NCBI GenBank assembly: GCA_028554795.2
Contig: CM068832.1
Location: 89,018,511 to 89,082,510 of the forward strand
Direction of reading: 5' to 3'
DNA length: 64,000 nucleotides
From: Sinohyriopsis cumingii
Lineage: Eukaryota > Mollusca > Bivalvia > Unionida > Unionidae
The position numbers and the translations under genes are program-made. Position 1 is the first letter of the stretch; each line of letters starts with the position of its first letter. The notes under the pieces are model-generated. The model saw only the letters and a program-made list of their open reading frames with translations. It was not told where the DNA came from and searched no databases. This document shows, piece after piece, positions 12,966 to 24,972 of this stretch.

Positions 12966-15900
12966 TTAAAGTGCAGTTATGACGGACACTCAAGACAGTC
13001 TAACACCTGTGATACGAACATTGGCTTTAATATGCTTGTTTTCCAGACAAATGGTTTGAAATTATTGATTTTACAGTTGTGAAGTTAAATATAAATAAAG
13101 GAATAATTTATGTATTTTGCAGTTGGTTAAAATAGTAAATATCTTCAAATAACAAAATAACTTTAGTCACATGAATTCGATTATGTATCATTATATTATT
13201 TAAATATGTGTTAATTGACACAAAAGTACTAACAAACTGGAGAAAAGAAGCTAAAATACAATCACATCAAAAGAAAACAAAAAGTGAGTACATTATTAGC
13301 AACAAACAGCTCAAGCAAAAAATTAAAAATATTGAATTATAATTTTTATGGAAATGTATTGAAACTGGGTAAGAAAGGGTATTTAAAAATAAAACTTAAG
13401 TAAATTCATTGAATAATGTTGGTGCAGACTTCAACATAATTTGTTGAGATATTGAAAAGATCTTAAAATAAAAGCATACATTTTATACGATCTTCTGATT
13501 AATACTTGAAAAACCTATAAATGTTGCCATATTTGGCTGTCTCTTGTAATCCCATGTAGCACTGATATTTGAGTAGAAAGTGAAATTCATTATCGTATTA
13601 CAAAAACGCGATGTTCAATTTTCTAATTGTATTGCACGCGCATCTTCCTGTTTCAACATGGCGTATACGAGATGATGCTCTAAATTTAGTTCACAGGCTT
13701 ACCCAGAAATAAATTGGGGGTGGGTGGGGTTATAAAAACAAGTAGGCAAACTCACTGGGACAGAACCCTCACATTCTGAGCGTTTTTTGGATATAATCTG
13801 AACCATCTAATTGTAATGAAAACCTGTTCTTCGGGATGAAAGGCACATAGGCTCTGCCCCGCATCTGGTTCTTGTTGCATGTTCCGCATTATTTACTATA
13901 AGATGTAGTATTTTAGGCCTTGTTAATAGATCAGGGTCCTGAGCAGAACTCGTAACTAGGAAGCTGACTTTTGTACTGCCAGTTGTCGAGTGAGTCTCTG
14001 CTCGCGTTTTTAAACTTTATTTTTATTGGTTGGTTGGTTTAGTAGCACTATTAACACATTATGGCAGCCAAGTGCAGCCGACTTTTGATATCGGAAACAG
14101 CCGACCTTTGGATTACGAGTATGACGTTCTGCCAGCTGATCTGCCGATAAATATTTGTATTATGTGTGAGTGAGCATGGGCATCTTTAGGGGCTCTACAG
14201 TAACGTATGTAATTGTGATAGACACGAAAACTTCTTACTATGGCACTTGACCTTCATTCGTAGCTATGACTATTAATCTAGAAGTATGGGTTTGGTTTGT
14301 GACATGTAGCCTAGAGGTAATACATTTCTGGTGTGAACTTTAAAAATCTTTATCATTTCAAAACTTGGATACAAAATACATAAAACCGCAAGTTTCGCTT
14401 GGATAAGAGATTGTGACTGTAGCTGTATGCCAAACAATCATATTAGGTAACGAATAAAACATGAGATTTTTATACAGTTTCTAGATGTCTGTCAACGTTT
14501 TCGGCTTAAATTTGGAGACAAAATTTCCACCTGAGAGAGAGAGAGACAGAGAGCAAGGTTCCATGATAGTTCTATACTCTAATGTGTCATACAATTGGAA
14601 CTTCATGTACATTTTTTTTCGTATTTAGTGTTATATTGGATATGTGAAAAATACATTATTTGTATTATTCTATTACGTAATGTAGGTATAATAGTTAAAA
14701 TAAAAAAATTACATTCTTGGAACTTATGACGCTTTAAAATACCGTTAAACAGTCGGTTGAAATGGCACTCGCTATCGTGGACAGATCGGTGTGTTCCGGT
14801 ATGAATTTTTCCGAAACAAGGCTTGAAACTTAGTTATTTTATCAATATGTTACGACCTTCATTCAAAAACGGCAAGAAAAAGGTCCAGACCCTCTTTTTC
14901 ACATGAAAATATACAAACGGATGAGAGAAAATAAAACTCACATTTACAACCATCAGCAAAGTGGTTAACATTTTAGCTAGTCCGATAAATCAACCCACCC
15001 ACCCCCCATCTGCTGATACTGATGGACAATATTTTGGTCTGATTTCACCTGGTCATTAAAATGTGCAAACATGCATACACTATAGACACATACCAATAAT
15101 TGGTAACAACCATATTCCATATCTAGTGCGAAATTCAAAATGGACAGAGGGTTGTGCTATTGCACATGAATTTACAAGTCACCAAACACAAGATTTGCTC
15201 GGGAAATATCATGTACATGTCACCAAAAGAACTCTTCAGCCGACGGTAGCTCCACAGCCGTGAGAAATGTTGATAAGTGTAGGTTGCAGGTTTTAATGAA
15301 TAGCCTATATCAGCCTCTAAACCACCAATCATTATCATCAAAGGTGAGGGGCTGATTTATCGGCGTACATTTTAGCGTGGCCCTTATTAAGCTAATACAT
15401 ATATAAGAACGAACCAATTCAATCATCTTTCATTTCATTCTACACTATAAATTGATTATTTATTGCATTATATTGTTGTTTTCTAAGATGATTTGCTTCA
15501 TGAACCCTGTTTCAAGTGAGTGTTTTCGGACCCCATTTCGGGTGCGAGAGTATATCACGTGATTAGTGACTTCCGGGTCCCCAATTTCCAGGACTACTGT
15601 CAAAATTGTCAAGAGCTATTATTTTAAATATACAAATAATATCTTTAAATTTAAGTGTGTGTCTAATTTCAGAAGGCCAGGTTTTTGTTATTTTTGACGG
15701 TATTTAGCAGATACGACAATAAGAAACATGGGACCCCAGTTTCAGAGATATCTGTCAAAGACCTCACTTTGACATTAAAACACGTATGTGTGTGTGTGTG
15801 TTTGTTTACAAATAGGTCAACCAATTTTCATTTGTCAATAATGTTCAGTAGTTTGGGATTAATCTTGTTAATACAATTTCAATAAAGAAACCACAATGCA

Positions 15901-18900
15901 ACAATCTGGAAATTAATAGGGCAGGTTAGAAATTCACCTTGTTCCTACAATTAGAATTTACTCACAAGACATGGCATGCTCCAATATTGCCCAACCGGAC
16001 AAACAAAACAAAACTGGAGTGTACACAATGTGATACTTACGCTAAACCGTACCTTATACTCTGTGAACTATGTCGATTTGCTCATGTCAATGTGTTCAAA
16101 TATAACACTCAAAGATAAAATATAAACCAGATTTAGTAGTTAAAGCAAATAAGACCTTGTTTTATTGACTTCAAGTCCTCTAATTTGGAGATAATAAATA
16201 AATTGTCAGAAAAATGATAAGACACATAATTAAATAAATAATACCATGGTTTAGGAATTCTGGAACATTATTTGAATTTGTATCTAAAATAAAAATCAAG
16301 CGTGATTGATTAATTTTCATGCATTCACTTTTTCTTTTCAGACATTAAAGAATTGTATGTATCAAAGTTGGCATGAAAGTCACATCAGTCAACAAAATAT
16401 ATTTATTGCAAAGAATATAAGTCACTACGGAATGTTGAGACATATCTATACAGATAATTAACTCTACATTGCTCTGGACTTTTCTATATTTAGATGTTCT
16501 AGCCATAAACTTAATATTGAGGCAGGTAGATTTGAAGGTAAAATTGACTCGGTGTTTTATTGTAATTTCTGTTCTAGAAATAACTATTAGTTCGTGGCGA
16601 ATATTATGTATTATTTAAAACAATTTAAAACAATGTACTATGCTATGCGAGAAGGTCACTGTTAATATCAATGTTGGTATGCCAGTCCATTTCAATAAAA
16701 TTCTAAAGCTTGACTTTAGAGTCCACAGTTTATGTACCATTTATTAGTTAGACAAAATCCTGTACTAGACAAGTTATACTATAAGAATTGCAATGTACTC
16801 CTTTATAATACATTTTTTTATAGGATGGTAGCCTAAATTAATAAAATAAAGACTGAATTTGTGATGATTTCCACACTTTCAGTTTTATAACAGTGACCAT
16901 CTATTAGGCTGTAAGAAAAGTTTGCACTGGGAACATCGTCTTCAGTTTAATCTACACAATGAAACATAGTGGCCATGTTACAAAGTTTGTCCGTAGGCTT
17001 AAGATACAACCCGCATGTGGCTATTTTTAGACATGTGATCAGTACAAGTAGCAACACATCCACCTATTCGTAAAAAATGTATACAGGCTGTTAGAATGGT
17101 CTGAAAAATCTACTGAGTTGATCTACATATGCATACACATGTACAGACAAGACCAATTAAAATACTGATGCTGTACAATAAATAATGTGTACAAGAAAAA
17201 CAATATGTGCATGAAACTAGAAACAAGATGACAAGTATTATCCGAAACAATATTTCTTCACATAATTCCCTCCAAGAACTAGACATTGTTCAAAACCAGC
17301 TAGGAACCCCTTTCAAATAAATTTTTGTGTAAAGGGCTTAAATCCTTAACCCCACTCCACCCTCTGGGCCTGGAAAGCACATTCTCTTTCTTATTTTTTT
17401 GTTTTTTATTCTTCTATATTTAAATACAAAAACAGAGTATACTGATTAATCCTGAGAATGGAGTTAGTAAAACTTTAAATTGCATTGCTTTAACAGCTGG
17501 CCAAAAACATAACATCTCTCAAACCAAACCAAACCCAGCCCCACACAACACACCCCACCCTAGGCTTTAATATACATGTGCATGCAACATAAATGATATG
17601 CTAAAACTTAATTCCAAAATTAATTTTGCCACACTGGAAGCTGAAAAAGATAAAAGTTGTTTCTATTGTTAAGCATAAAATGATGAGTGCTTGCTCGTAT
17701 TCCTTTCCCTGTTTTCCTCAAAATTTGGCACAACTTGCTGTATCTCTTGATACACTTCCTCATCTGCCAAATTAGTGTAGTGTCCATGTTTTTGTCAAGG
17801 GGGTGAACTGGCTTGAAACATCCATGTGTTGCACTGCTGGATCACTAAACTGATCTGCCAAACATGAACTGAATATTTATTTACCAATTTCACAAGATGT
17901 GGCTTCTTCACGTTTTATTCTTTGCTTACTCATTGAGGAAGGGGTGTCGAATTTCAGCTTTTGCACAGAGACTGTGCCTTTTTCAATTGCACTTTGCTTA
18001 ATTTTGAACTCCTTTTGGTTGGGTAGCATTGTTTCAGAGCTCTTTCCAAATGGAACTTTTTGTTTCTTCTTTTTTTGACTTAACTCCTCATCTTGTCTCT
18101 GCTTTTCTTAATTTTTTGCTGTCAGAATTCTGTGGTGTTTTATGGGTAAAGATTTTTATCCAGTGTGAAGGAGAAGAGTTCTTTTGGCACATGGTCTGGT
18201 TTGCTTTCAGCTTTTGCAAGAATATTTTGGTTGGACTCAGTGACCCATTTGGTGAAAAACTCATCATTTAAAATATAAATTATTTAAAACTGTGGTGAGT
18301 GTAACAGTAAATGCACTCAGTTTTTATTTATGCTTCTTATAACATACAGTAAGCAAGATTATTGTACATGTCATATAGATCATATATGTGCATTTACTCG
18401 ACATAAACTTATTATAAATTATTTTAAAATTTAATAGCATTTTTGTCTAACCAAAGTTTAATAAATCCTCATTAATAGATGCTCTGCATATTAGCTGTCA
18501 TAAGAAAACTTCCCAACGAAAATTATCGATTTATTCATCAATTTATAATTTCAACCCTGATTGTAACCAGTAGGTCCCTTCCATTGTTAACAATGTACTG
18601 TACTGTTGATACCAAAAAAGCATTCACCTTCTTCTTCTGATATGACTGGTGGGTCATGTCAGTCAAACGTAAAAGGTAGAAATTAACTTGTTGGTCTTAT
18701 TTGCAGTATCGTATCATATGCGTCTCAGACATTTTATCAATAAAGTATGAAATCTATGACAACACGAAATCGCTTGATATGGTAAATATTTAACATTGTG
18801 AGCAAAGATAAACAGTTGCATCATTTTTAATTATGTGTCATGTATTATTCATAATTTATATTGAATTGATAATTATTACAAATGATCTAAAAATAACATG

Positions 18901-18984
18901 ACATTGTACAATGTTGTACCTATAATAATGTGGCATGCAATATATGGGACAGTCAACAAGTAGCTAAACACAAACCAACATATT

Positions 18985-18985
<1 letters not shown>
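12966..18985. other. No gene seen over 6 kb
   Basis: AT-rich sequence with a (GA)n run near 14534-14547, a (GT)n run near 15787-15800 and a partial copy of the 'GTTTAA' repeat head near 14035-14080. Open frames (such as 18029-18271) are short, lack motifs and look random. Confidence 0.5.

Positions 18986-19076
<91 letters not shown>
18986..19076. repeat. (AT)n microsatellite
   Basis: A pure AT dinucleotide run of about 90 bp. It generates long Ile-Tyr open frames on both strands, which are artefacts. Confidence 0.97.
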
Positions 19077-19078
<2 letters not shown>

Positions 19079-21311
19079 TTTTCATTTCATGTCACCGCAC
19101 ACTTTAATAATGGTTTCAATGCTTTACATGATTTAGTATTTCAGCCTATTGATTCTGTATAGTTAATTCAGGGATGTAACGTCTGTTAAAAGAAACATTG
19201 GAATTTCAGTCTTAATGGAATATATCCAGGTCAAAATTGAAAAAAAAAATGTTTGACATTCATTAATAACTACATTCAAAATGTGTTTAGCAAAGTCTTC
19301 TGTTTGCTTGTTTGTTTATAATGAGAATTTAACATGTTGATTACACTGTAACCCAAACTATATAATATTAATTTTTAGTTCCATAATACTGACAGTAATA
19401 TAAATAAAGAAGTTTTCTTTAAAACATGTAATTATGTTAAAATTTAAGTAAACTGCATATCATTTATTTATTAACTATGCTGCTAAAAATATTCATATGA
19501 TGTTGCTTTTATCACTTTTTCGTTTGTTCAAGTTATTCTATATATTTAAACAATATTGAATTATTGTTAGATGCTTTTATACAAAGTGACATAATTCAAA
19601 TTTCACTCTTTACATTCACGTAGTTTAAAGAATGTAACATATTTGAAACCTACTAATTTGATATTGAGAGATAAATTTAAAATTAAAAAAGATGGAACAT
19701 AAAATATAGTGAACAATCTTCAGTATTGTATAAATCCAAAGGAAATTATAAATAATGTTATACATAATAAAAAAGTAATAAAACAGTCATCTCTATTCAT
19801 AATGTCTACTTTACTTTTCAGTAGAGATATTTGTATCATTAGGGTCCAGTTTTAAGTACCTAAATCTCATTTATCCACACTATGTTCATTTTTGCAAGAC
19901 ACTTCTGCATTTAAGATTATTACAAGAACGTACGAGAACGATTTTAAGCTATAGCGTAATCTTGTCACGTCGTTTATATCATTGATCGCATAGAAAAAGA
20001 ATGTACTTAATGACGCAAACAATACTATTGAATTCGGTCTGAAGAAGCATAAAAATATATATAACAATTCAAACGAAGAGTGAAATGCAGACTTATTGCT
20101 GAATGAAGAAAGCTAATTAGTATCATAAACCTACCGCTGACTATGATTATGCTTCAGTGGCACAATTCCTTTCTCACCTTGCCTGGTTTACCCCAGTTCA
20201 TCTCTACCTTTTTGTCTGCCTCTCCAACCACACTTAAACTTGTATCTTGTTCAAAGAAAATGCACGCAAACATGGTAATTATTTATGCAAAACCAAATTA
20301 CAGTACGCTGTGTTGAACCAATAATGGCGCCAATGAGTTCAAATACACAGGATGCTTGATATCGAATCTTCGCGGTTTGATGGGGTACATCATGGGTGAC
20401 AAAATCATGGGACGTATAATTATAAATGTTATAATGTTTCAAAACACCCATCATTGTCTTTCCTGAGTGAAGGAACAATTGTCAAAATACAATGCATATA
20501 CAGACCTGAATGAAACACATCCTTGGAAGAAAGAAAAAAAACGCACATGACATTGTCTATCGAAAAAAAAAAAAAAAACTTGCTTGTTCCCTCTTGAACC
20601 CCCAGCAGCATCAACCGGTTATACTAAACACCGTACAGACGCAAATATAAACGGGGCTAAGACTGCACACAGACATATTAAACTGACCATAGTGGAACAT
20701 ATTTACAGTTGATACAAACTTTATAAAATAAATAATTAAGAATTATAAATGTTTGCCTTGTCAATAGATTGATCATTTTTTTTTCTTCAAATATATATTT
20801 GCACTCAGCATTGTAATGAAATATGAACAGTTAACAAATGTCGATTATTTTTAAGTTTTAATTTGTCATTAGGATGTTTCCTCTTTTGATTCCGTTGCAT
20901 CCTCAATTCAGTTGTGTTTTTATATGTTTAAATACCGAGAAATTTCCAGTTTCAAACATCGCAGTTACACAAATACATGAAAAAGATAGTTATCCAGTTA
21001 CTTATATACTTGTATTCACACCTCAGGATAGCTATAATTTATTTTAACATTCTTAAAGGCATGCGTCTGTCAAATTAGGTTAGTTAAACGATCGATTCGA
21101 TACTCATTTGCTTATTACGTCGGCAAAGGAGATGATCGAATGCAATTCCTCCACAACAAAAGTTGTAATTATTTGAAAGTCACGATCAGACATACATTAA
21201 TTTGTGCTCTTATTTTACTAAAAGGCCCTTTATTTACATACTTTAAAAGGAACATTTTTCAGCCGGTAAATTATTCGAGCTCGTATTTTTTATCGATATA
21301 TGGGATATATA
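19077..21311. other. No gene seen; left flank of the Polinton
   Basis: AT-rich intergenic sequence with an A15 run near 20564-20578. No supported gene. Confidence 0.5.
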
Positions 21312-21316
21312 TGTTT
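21312..21316. repeat. Left target-site duplication TGTTT
   Basis: TGTTT immediately precedes the terminal AGCAGC of the left inverted repeat. The same TGTTT follows the terminal GCTGCT at 42120-42124. Polintons usually make 6-bp duplications; the sixth base here (A versus T, if counted outward) differs. Confidence 0.7.
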
Positions 21317-21839
21317 AGCAGCGGGGGGGGGGGGGGAACAGACCACTTTAGAGAAGGGTCACCCTTGTTATACAAAAAAAAATAGTGACCCTTCATAGAG
21401 GTCAATATCACGTCTACGATTATTGTTTGTCCCAAACAAAATTGTAGACAAGGCCCCTCTGCTGCTATGTTATTCTGAATAATCTGGGGAATCTTCATCT
21501 GAATCCTGGGAATTTGTTTTATGTTTCAAGTAATATTCAAGTTCTGATGGTGGTTTTTCTATTTTTGGATTTATGTTTTTTCTTTTTCTGTAATATATTA
21601 TCAAACTTCTGTATCGATCTCCACCGCAATTTTTGCAAATCTGATATAATCCTCTAACGCCGTTGTTAAATCCAACACATCTTCGTGAACCAGCATGAGG
21701 GTTTTTCTTTATAAGATAATTATGTTTTTTGCAATATTCTCCACGACATTTTTTATCACATTTGTTAGTGGTTCCTTGACGCAGCCACGCACAATTGTTC
21801 ATTATATTAATGATATCAGTTTAATTTTATCATCACCCC
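21317..21839. repeat. Left terminal inverted repeat of the Polinton
   Basis: About 523 bp, matching the reverse complement of 41607-42119 with a handful of substitutions and length differences (G14 at 21323-21336 versus C9 on the right). It ends internally at 'tcatcacccc'. It contains the outward-reading zinc-ribbon gene. Confidence 0.93.
21470..21802 (-). CDS. TIR-borne zinc-ribbon protein, left copy (one Cys lost)
   Basis: A 110-aa basic protein with an acidic Ser/Asp/Glu tail, lying wholly inside the left TIR and reading outward. Its Cys/His pattern is C4-X10-C15-X3-C19-X4-C24-X2-H27 followed by C42 and C56-X2-C59. The partner of C42 is Phe at residue 45, whereas the right TIR copy has Cys, so the second zinc site is probably broken here. 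It also differs at residues 5 (A/T) and 96 (T/I). The ATG is preceded by AT-rich 'TTAATATA'. A shorter paralogue at 35845-36060 has identical cysteine spacing. No function is known to me; nucleic-acid or protein binding is likely. Confidence 0.75.
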   Translation of the reverse strand: MNNCAWLRQGTTNKCDKKCRGEYCKKHNYLIKKNPHAGSRRCVGFNNGVRGLYQICKNCGGDRYRSLIIYYRKRKNINPKIEKPPSELEYYLKHKTNSQDSDEDSPDYSE

Positions 21840-21869
21840 TTCTGCTGTTATAATAATTAAATCATTATG

Positions 21870-21882
21870 TTATAATAAAATG
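21870..21882 (+). promoter_or_regulatory. TTATAATAAAATG start-proximal motif
   Basis: The 13-mer TTATAATAAAATG covers the start codon of the coiled-coil gene. Exactly the same 13-mer covers the start codon of the capsid gene at 30970-30982, and similar TATAATA/TATATA blocks sit within about 10 bases of most other element genes. A TATA box so close to the ATG cannot act at the usual -30 spacing, so it may be a virus-type promoter or initiator. Confidence 0.5.
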
Positions 21883-22803
21883 GTACATCCGGAATCTCAT
21901 ACTGCAAAGATAGCTCGAGAACGATTAGAAGCAATTAAAAAATGTCTTCCTGTTAGAGATTCATTTAGAAAAAATCTACAAGCGCAGCAAGAAGCACGAG
22001 TTGAATACGAAGAGGACACTAAAAAACTGTTTAAGCCCGTCACTGCAGCTACTGAACAAGTTGCAACAGTCATCAAAGAAGATCTTCTTCCGGTATCAAA
22101 ACAAACTGCGGCGCAGACTGAAAAAATAGCAAGAAGAACTAAACAGACAAAAAGGATTTTACGAGATCTTTCAACTGATATAGCTGCAGCTCAACCTCCA
22201 CCTGTCGGCGAAGAAATACTTGAAGGTATTGGAAAACTTCGTACTGAAGTCGCCGACGTGAGAAAAAAACATGCATCTGAATCCAAACCAGTAGGAGAAA
22301 ACTTAGAATTGATTGCAAGATTTAACGAGGGAATTGTTGAAGATATTAAAAATACTGAAAAAGAAAAATTACCTGAAATGATATTATTTGGTATATTTAA
22401 TAAATCTGATATTTTAAAAACTAGTCATGAAAAAGTAAATGATGATAATTTTATTAAATGGATATATCGCGTATATTACAACAAAAAACAAGCTAGAGGT
22501 CCAGAATACGAAAGTCTTCATGAAGAAGTAAAAAGACTTTATAAAGAGAGAATGAAACAACTAAAACAAGAACAACTCTCTCAGTATCAACTTCCTCCAC
22601 CTCTGCAACAAACAGAACAACAACAATCTTCTTCACCGCAGCAAAAACCTTCACCCATGCAGCGGTTATACGCCCGACGAAGTACTATATTGAGTGAACC
22701 AATTGAGGAGTTTAAAAAAGAAAGAAAACAGATGTTGGCAGAAAAGGATGACGATGATCCTCCGGGCACTGTAGGAAGTGGTTTCTTTTTCAGGAGAAAA
22801 TAA
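21880..22803 (+). CDS. Polinton coiled-coil protein of unknown role (307 aa, C-terminus frameshifted)
   Basis: A charged, helix-rich protein: long heptad-like segments about residues 10-120 and 130-170, a folded-looking middle (about 160-205, ending WIYRVYYNKKQARGPEY), a Gln/Pro-rich linker about 225-262, and an acidic DDDDPPGTVGSGF end. The ATG is fixed by the TTATAATAAA block immediately before it. The frame stops at 22801-22803, but an adjacent frame without an ATG (22778-22993) continues with what looks like a conserved C-terminal module. The true protein is therefore probably longer and this copy is broken near 22770-22800. Similar long coiled-coil proteins accompany capsid genes in Polintons; a virion or scaffold role is only inference. 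Confidence 0.65.
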   Translation: MVHPESHTAKIARERLEAIKKCLPVRDSFRKNLQAQQEARVEYEEDTKKLFKPVTAATEQVATVIKEDLLPVSKQTAAQTEKIARRTKQTKRILRDLSTDIAAAQPPPVGEEILEGIGKLRTEVADVRKKHASESKPVGENLELIARFNEGIVEDIKNTEKEKLPEMILFGIFNKSDILKTSHEKVNDDNFIKWIYRVYYNKKQARGPEYESLHEEVKRLYKERMKQLKQEQLSQYQLPPPLQQTEQQQSSSPQQKPSPMQRLYARRSTILSEPIEEFKKERKQMLAEKDDDDPPGTVGSGFFFRRK

Positions 22804-22993
22804 TTTTGTTTGTCCTGATAATATACTCAATGACGTCTCACGGTTAGAAGTTCTTATAGGGGGGAAACGTGCAGGAAATAACTCAACAGAAATAACCAAT
22901 GAAGCAGCTGATATTTGCCGGCGACTATTTCAAGGTGGTATCATGGATATCGGCGTTTACCGAGAACTTATTGATGAGCTCGTTGAGGATTAG
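22778..22993 (+). pseudogene. C-terminal module of the coiled-coil protein, out of frame
   Basis: Open for about 70 codons from a GTG, with no ATG. It overlaps the end of the 307-aa frame. The second half (EVLIGGKRAGNNSTEITNEA, then ICRRLFQGG...YRELIDELVED) reads like a compact helical domain of the form 'G(S/K)xxAGN.....EA..I...L...G.....Y..L', which I associate with C-termini of Polinton-type virion genes. The sequence 'TTTCTTTTTCAG' at the overlap could also be a splice acceptor, so removal of a short intron is an alternative to a frameshift. Confidence 0.55.
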
Positions 22994-23027
22994 TCACCGC
23001 GATTAGATAAATGGTAAATAAAATAAG

Positions 23028-23367
23028 ATGATCGTACACTATAATCATCGTAAACCCGTATCGGTCAGAGCGGTAAACTCACGATTACCAATCTATAGGG
23101 TTATTTACGGAGATGGACTTGGTGATGTCATTCGGGGATTATTCACAAGGATAGCTCCAAAAGCAGCACCTATTGCAAAACAATTATCGATGAAAGCTAT
23201 CGATATTGTTCGTGAAAAAGCTCCTGGAGCAATTGTCAATGTTGCTGGTAAGGCATTCTCGGCGATCAAAGACAGACTAGCACGATTATTGCGACGAAAA
23301 CGACAACCACCAGTGAAACTGGCAAGTACTGATATTATGCCCGCAGACGTAAGTAAAATAATAAATC
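23028..23367 (+). pseudogene. Minor virion-type protein, 5' part (interrupted by the retrotransposon)
   Basis: About 113 codons from ATG 23028: a YGDGLGDVIRGLF segment, an amphipathic/hydrophobic stretch (IAPKAAPIAKQL...AIDIVREKAPGAIVNVAGKAF), then a highly basic RLARLLRRKRQPP and a short acidic end. GxGLG...LF...P..K N-termini like this are common in a small Polinton/adintovirus protein with minor-capsid or membrane-active character (pVI-like by analogy; inference). Translation runs into the LTR at 23368. Using the AAATC duplication as the join, the frame continues in the sequence at 30827-30948, which shows the Gypsy hit an open gene. Confidence 0.65.
23363..23367. repeat. Target-site duplication AAATC of the Gypsy element (left; right copy 30822-30826)
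   Basis: AAATC directly abuts the 5' LTR start and recurs directly after the 3' LTR end. Five bases is the usual size for Ty3/Gypsy integrases. Confidence 0.9.
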
Positions 23368-24726
23368 TCTCACGGAATGGTGTAAATGTTGTTAATTAAA
23401 TACATGTACTCGGGTTTCGTTTCTTTTTCTCTGTACAACGATACCCGAGGGTGATTATGATATGGTCTATGTATTTCGAAATCGTGAGTACGATTCGTCC
23501 TGTGCCACACGTGCTAGGTGCCTTTGATAAAGAATAACGAAAATTCTAAAGGTATAAATACGTTACTACATGTAAAGGACCTTTACAATACTAATGGTTT
23601 TGTCAGCAAGCGGCCTGCTAAAAGGATTCGCACAACTCCAGCTGTAGGGGTAGGTAATTTTTGGGTTTTAAGTGATAACTAGTGTATTACCATATTTGCC
23701 TTTGCATGTTTGTTATAGTTCTCTTTACATACCATAATGCGTGCATTTTTTATTCTTGTTGCGACGTAGTGCAGGACTTATATTGGTAATGTAAAGCTAC
23801 ATTTTTTAAAAGAATTGTTTACTATTGTCTTATCAAGCAGGGTTAGGTTTACTATTGAACCTCTGTTTTGTAATTGCCATTATAATATAATCTTTTTAAC
23901 TTACCATGTATAACGTCCTTACGTTATGTCTGTATCAAGTTAAGTACACTGTATCGGGTATATTTTCAGCTGAGTGTTTTGATGGTAGGAATATCCGGGG
24001 TGTCCGGTGTTGTCAGAGGGTAGAAACGTCCGTGTGTCCGGAGCGTTTAAGGTGCCGGAGCGTCTAATGTCTAGCGTCCGGAATGTCAAGAGTGACTAAG
24101 GTGACCCAGCTGTAGAGCCGTCAAAGGACCAGGGGGTCCGGAGGGTCTAATGTTTCAAGTGTCCGGAGGGTCTAATGTTCAAGTCATCATAGTATTCCGA
24201 GGGTCCGGAGTCTATAGCAGTTGTGAAATTGATTCGGAGGAGCTGTGGAGCGGACATGGTGCACGGGTGACGGAGTGCATCTCCACACATGTATTTTATT
24301 AGCTGTATGCTAATTTTGGGTTAGTAAGACCCAGTGTATTATTCAGGACTGGAGGGATAGATTGTATATCCGTCCTTGTGTTTAGTGACATAATTTCGCT
24401 ACCTGAGCGAATACATTTTTTACTATGTGTAAAGACTTACATCGTTTACTATATGAGTGAACTATATTCATCTTTCCATTATTGAATCATTTGTGAATCA
24501 TTTATCCTGTGTTTTAGTGCTACTGAACTAATTTATTTGTATATTTTTTTCCATCTTTGAAACTGTGCGTTTTTTATGTTAAATAGATCCAATATTTGGA
24601 TTATAAATACGCACACATCTTCATCATCCACTACTCATATAAATCGCCACATTAAACCATATATCTGTGTCGTCAAAACGTGTTCTGTTGTTAATCCGAA
24701 ATATCCCACCCGGTTATCTTGTTACA
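23368..24726 (+). repeat. 5' LTR
   Basis: It starts TCTCACGG (the 3' LTR has TGTCACGG, so the canonical TG has become TC) and ends GTTACA. It carries one additional 24-bp unit of 'TGTCCGGAGGGTCTAATGTT' compared with the 3' LTR, near 24150-24185, inside a region rich in TCCGG repeats (23990-24205). 'GTATAAATA' at 23551-23559 is a candidate TATA box. Confidence 0.95.
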
Positions 24727-24728
24727 AA

Positions 24729-24747
24729 TGGTGTCAGAAGTGGGATC
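24729..24747 (+). other. Primer-binding site
   Basis: TGGTGTCAGAAGTGGGATC begins two bases after the LTR. The TGG start pairs with the CCA end of a tRNA primer. This sequence type is common in Gypsy elements; I cannot assign the tRNA with certainty. Confidence 0.8.
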
Positions 24748-24972
24748 ATTTCGGATATAACAGAGCACTGAAATTGTTTTATTATATTTGTATGCTTTTT
24801 GTGTGTTTCAGATGCGTTTGACAAAGCACCAAGGTTAGGTAGATACCTAATTTTACGTTATTTTTTGTATTTAATATTTTTGTTGCATTTCGTGAAAGAA
24901 AATACGGTTTGTGGTAATTACGTGTTTTGTATACAACTGCACTTTAAGGTTGGTCACCACCAAACTTTTGAA

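Noticed and set aside
18029..18271. 80-codon hydrophobic/aromatic frame
   Set aside because: No motif, no splice or promoter context; likely chance in T-rich DNA.
18876..19136. Long Ile-Tyr open frames on both strands
   Set aside because: Translation of a pure (AT)n microsatellite.
21140..21498. Frames running across the Polinton boundary, with poly-Gly or poly-Pro
   Set aside because: Created by the oligo-G tract at the TIR tip.
24576..24821. Open frame at the end of the 5' LTR
   Set aside because: Non-coding LTR sequence; the same frame recurs in the 3' LTR.
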